From positions 4,001,001-4,065,000 of the forward strand of contig NZ_LT827010.1 in assembly GCF_900119315.1 (NCBI RefSeq): a stretch of 64,000 bases of DNA, given 5' to 3'. The position numbers were made by a program, and so were the translations under genes. Shown here in pieces: positions 61,129-64,000 of this stretch; position 1 is the first letter of the stretch, and each line of letters starts with the position of its first letter. Source of the stretch: Actinoplanes sp. SE50/110. Its GTDB lineage: Bacteria; Actinomycetota; Actinomycetes; Mycobacteriales; Micromonosporaceae. The notes beneath the pieces were generated by a model that had not been told where the DNA came from, did no database searches, and worked only from the letters and a program-made list of their open reading frames with translations.

Positions 61129-62603
61129 CACCCCGGCCGGTCAGCACGATCGACGTGAGCCTCGCCAGCCTGCTGCGCACCGCCGACTGGCCGCACGAGG
61201 ATCTGCGCGGTCCCGGCGGGGTGCGGATCCTCGACGAGGCGATCCTCGGCCCGTCCCGGTTGCTGATCGTCGCGGCCGAACGGAACCCCGAGAGCCGCTA
61301 CTTCGTCGCCGTTCTGCGCCACGATCCGTCCCGGGAGGCCGTCGGCGACGCCGCCCACGACCGGGCCGTGGTCCAGGCGATGCGCGAGCGGCTGGCACTA
61401 CCCACCGCAGCCGGCCATCTGATCGTCTTCGACGGTGACCCCGCGCCGTTCCGAGCCACCCGGCCGTTCGACCCCGGGTGGTCGACCAACGCCCTGTCGC
61501 TGGCCGATCTGGACGGGACACTGCACATCCACAAGGCGTACCGGCTGGTGTCGGCCGCCACCCGGGAACCGCATCTGCTGCGGCTGATGCATCGCGGCGG
61601 CCGTACCCAGCGATGGGCCGGCGACTACCACTACGTGGAGCAGCCCTCCGGGCGCCGCTACCCGCTGGGCCTGCTCTACGCCTATGCCGAAGGCGACAGC
61701 CTCGACCTGCCGCTGCGGCACAGCATCCGGTCGATGTGGCCGGCGCTGCTGGGCGGCACCGAACCGGCCGGCGCGGTGACGGCCGCGCAGCGGTCCATCG
61801 CGGGCGAGCTGCCCGGCGTCGGCCGGTTCCTCCGCGACTTCCATACCGAACTGGCGCAGCGGCTGGAACCCGCGCCGACGTTCCCGGTGAACGCCTACCT
61901 GCGGGAGACCGCCGAGCGGGTGGCGGCGCTGGGGTGCCGGATCAGCGCCGACGAACGTTACCCCCGGCCGGTGCGCGAGGCGGTCGTCGCCGCCCTGACC
62001 GGCGAACTGGACCAGGCCACCACCAGCGCGGTGCGGGTGCCGTGGCCGGCCGGCCCGTCGCACGGCGACCTGCACCTGTCGCACATCCTGCGCCGGCAGA
62101 CACCGGACGGCTGGCGGCTGTGTGTGATCGACCTGTCCACGCCCGCCCCCGACCCGGCCGACCCGCTCGGCGCCGCCCAGTCACCGTGGCAGGACCTGGT
62201 GGCGCTGCTGCGCGGGCTGGAGATCTTCACCGCCGACGAGTTCGTGCACCAGGCGGCCCTGCGGCTCGGCGCCGACCAGGACGACACCTGCCGGACCGTG
62301 CTGCTGATCAGTGCCGGGCAGACCCCGGACACGCCGGGTTGGACCGGGTCCCGGCTCACCGCGCTGCGGCGGATGCACGACGCGGCGTCGGTGTGGGCCG
62401 GACAGGTCCGCCGGATGCTGCTGTCCGGTTATGCCGACGGCGGCGAGGCGGCCGAGGAGCACCCCGCCTGGCGGATCTTCCGGCTCCGCCGTCTGTTGCA
62501 CGAACTGGACTACGCGTACGCCCACGACCAGCACTACCACGCGGCGATCAACCTTCGACACGTCCTCCAGACCTACCGGCCGCCGGTCACCGGGGAGAGC
62601 TGA
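61125..62603 (+). CDS. acbU: AcbU, cyclitol kinase of the acarbose pathway
   Basis: A 492-residue kinase of the maltokinase/aminoglycoside phosphotransferase fold. The N-terminal lobe carries SRLLIVAAERNPESRYFVAV; the catalytic loop is PSHGDLHLSHILRR near residue 309 (HGDLHxxxxL) and the metal-binding Asp follows in CVIDLSTPAPDPADPL. Maltokinases have IDFEG there, so the substrate pocket differs. In the acarbose pathway it is one of the enzymes that turn valienol 7-phosphate into the activated GDP-valienol, presumably adding the C1 phosphate. It overlaps acbV by ATGA and is four bases from acbS, so it is in the same operon. Confidence 0.82.
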   Translation: MTPRPVSTIDVSLASLLRTADWPHEDLRGPGGVRILDEAILGPSRLLIVAAERNPESRYFVAVLRHDPSREAVGDAAHDRAVVQAMRERLALPTAAGHLIVFDGDPAPFRATRPFDPGWSTNALSLADLDGTLHIHKAYRLVSAATREPHLLRLMHRGGRTQRWAGDYHYVEQPSGRRYPLGLLYAYAEGDSLDLPLRHSIRSMWPALLGGTEPAGAVTAAQRSIAGELPGVGRFLRDFHTELAQRLEPAPTFPVNAYLRETAERVAALGCRISADERYPRPVREAVVAALTGELDQATTSAVRVPWPAGPSHGDLHLSHILRRQTPDGWRLCVIDLSTPAPDPADPLGAAQSPWQDLVALLRGLEIFTADEFVHQAALRLGADQDDTCRTVLLISAGQTPDTPGWTGSRLTALRRMHDAASVWAGQVRRMLLSGYADGGEAAEEHPAWRIFRLRRLLHELDYAYAHDQHYHAAINLRHVLQTYRPPVTGES

Positions 62604-62607
62604 GCAC

Positions 62608-64000
62608 ATGCACATCATCGAGACGTACTTCGAATGCGGCGGCTTCGACCACCGGTTCATCCAGGGCGGCACCTCGGTCTATCTCTGGCAGCTGTCGCGT
62701 GGCCTGGCCGACCTGGGACACCGGGTCTCCATCGTCACACCGGCGCACGGCCGCCTGGACGATCTGCGCCGGCTGCACGAGGTCGAGGACCTGCCCGGCA
62801 CCGACGAGTACGAACTGCCGCTGGTGCTCGACCCGCGCGTGTGGGGCGAACGGTTCCCGGCCCAGATGGACATCGCCCTGCGGACCACCGCGCATCGGAT
62901 CCGGCTGGCGGGCGTGGACCTGTACTTCCTCTCCAACGAACTGCTCGATCAGTTGCCGGACCGGTTCTATCCCCCGTACGAGAGCAAGGGGGTTGATCTG
63001 GTCTTCTTCAAGCCGCTCGCCTATCAGGTGGCGGCCATCCGGTTCATCAGGTCGCACTTCGGTGACCAGCGCGCGATCGTGCACGCACACGAGCCGTTCT
63101 ACCACTACCTGATGCCGGCCGCCTTCGCCGCGGACCCGGCCAAACACGTGGTCAGCACGGTGCAGAGCAACATGCCGATCAACAAGTCGGTGTACCGGGC
63201 CGAGGTGGCGCGGCTGCTCGGCTTCCTCGGCGCCCCGAACGCGCTGCCCGCCGACGATCCGGCCGGCAGCCGTTCGCCGCACACCGTGGCGATGAGCCAG
63301 TACCAGCAGCTGACCCACCTGCACTACGAATACCCGCCGGACCACGTGCGGGTCTACGACCTGGTGGCCGAGCACGCCGACCGGATCGACTTCCTGTCGC
63401 CGGGGCACCGCGACTACTACACCTGCTTCGCCGACACCCCGTTCGCGCAGCTGTTCGCCACCCTGCCGGTGTCGCGGACGGTACGGCGCAACGCGGACAA
63501 GACGTTCGTCGGCGGCTGCGCCGTCGGTGACGAGTGGGTGACCGGCGAGCTGCCCCCGGTCGACCGGGAGAAGGTGCTGGCCGGGCTCGGCCTGGACCCG
63601 GACCTGCCGGCCTTCTACCACAACGCCCGGTACGCGGTCAACCACAAGGGGCAGGTCGAGCTGATCCGGGCCGTCGACCGGGTGCTGAGCGGCGGCGTGC
63701 GGGCCAGCTTCATCGTGCGCTGCCTCAGCGACGCCGGGATCGCCGACCCGCTCTTCCACGAGGTGGTGGCCCGCCACCCGGGCCGGGTGAATCTGGAGTG
63801 GCACCGGGTGCCGGAGGACCAGCTGCGGGAGTACGCCCGAGCCGCGGACTTCTGTCTCTTCCCGTCCAAGTTCGAGATGGACACCTTCCTGATCGCCCAG
63901 GGTGAGGCGATGGCTGCCGGTGCGGTACCGATCGCCACCGCCCAGCTGGGGATGGCGCACTTCGGTCACGTCGCCGACCCGCTGACCGGGCCGGACGCGG
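62608..64000 (+). CDS. acbS: AcbS, pseudo-glycosyltransferase (partial at window end)
   Basis: GT-B fold protein, 464 residues seen, running off the window. It resembles glycogen/starch synthases: GGTSVYLWQLSRGLADLGHR near the start and the donor-site region FPSKFEMDTFLIAQGEAMAA near residue 420-440, which keeps the E-x7-E-like pair. The KTGGL motif of true glycogen synthases is not present. AcbS is known to form the non-glycosidic C-N bond of acarbose, joining GDP-valienol to the aminodeoxyhexosyl-maltose acceptor. ATG 62608 is four bases after acbU, with GGGGAGAGC upstream. Confidence 0.85.
   Translation, partial: MHIIETYFECGGFDHRFIQGGTSVYLWQLSRGLADLGHRVSIVTPAHGRLDDLRRLHEVEDLPGTDEYELPLVLDPRVWGERFPAQMDIALRTTAHRIRLAGVDLYFLSNELLDQLPDRFYPPYESKGVDLVFFKPLAYQVAAIRFIRSHFGDQRAIVHAHEPFYHYLMPAAFAADPAKHVVSTVQSNMPINKSVYRAEVARLLGFLGAPNALPADDPAGSRSPHTVAMSQYQQLTHLHYEYPPDHVRVYDLVAEHADRIDFLSPGHRDYYTCFADTPFAQLFATLPVSRTVRRNADKTFVGGCAVGDEWVTGELPPVDREKVLAGLGLDPDLPAFYHNARYAVNHKGQVELIRAVDRVLSGGVRASFIVRCLSDAGIADPLFHEVVARHPGRVNLEWHRVPEDQLREYARAADFCLFPSKFEMDTFLIAQGEAMAAGAVPIATAQLGMAHFGHVADPLTGPDA

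Overview
This window is chromosomal DNA from a high-GC actinomycete of the family Micromonosporaceae, almost certainly an Actinoplanes close to the acarbose producer Actinoplanes sp. SE50/110. The main evidence is the right end (about 53.0-64.0 kb). It carries acbZ (+), acbYXW (-) and acbVUS (+) in the order and orientation known for the left arm of the acarbose (acb) cluster, with acbS cut by the window edge. A chemoreceptor, several c-di-GMP enzymes, a MEDS-domain partner-switching pair and many secreted glycanases fit a motile-spored, polymer-degrading soil actinomycete.

Layout. 0-7.9 kb: a Ser/Thr kinase with TPR and WD40 repeats, a large membrane protein, and a Sel1-like protein built from 96-bp repeats. 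8-9.5 kb: a LacI-type sensor without a DNA-binding domain, overlapping the 3' half of a ROK gene. 9.5-14.7 kb: an alpha/beta hydrolase, a secreted propeller protein, a SCO6745-family protein, and a TetR/SRPBCC divergent pair with a clear operator. 14.7-27.0 kb: a compact type VII secretion locus holding a LysM-like membrane protein, an EssC-like ATPase with fused ubiquitin-like and FHA-like domains, two WXG100-type proteins, an unknown 203-aa protein and a 1677-aa RHS toxin. The toxin has an N-terminal WXG domain and a C-terminal nuclease-like domain. 27.1-31.8 kb: a Cys-rich unknown gene coupled to an AAC(3)-type acetyltransferase, then small membrane proteins. 32-36.1 kb: signalling genes (GAF, GGDEF, chemoreceptor). 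36.2-36.9 kb: an AT-rich patch with an orphan SUKH-3 immunity gene. 37-38.6 kb: TetR and DUF1707 genes. 38.7-42.8 kb: a GH26 mannanase and esterase operon behind a second HTH-less LacI protein, divergent from a full-length ROK regulator. 42.9-52.4 kb: the MEDS-STAS/MEDS-ATPase pair, MarR, a GH15 glucosidase, a broken serine recombinase, GGDEF, a secreted GH43 with ricin-type lectin, and an EAL phosphodiesterase.

How the genes work together. The secreted enzymes (GH26 plus esterase, GH43, AcbZ) degrade plant and storage polysaccharides, each with palindromic operator-like DNA nearby. The acb genes make the nitrogenous pseudo-sugar (AcbV, AcbU, AcbS) and are thought to export it (AcbWXY). The type VII locus is best read as a contact-dependent or secreted nuclease system whose immunity partner is not obvious. 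All calls come from reading translations and motifs; no database search was run.
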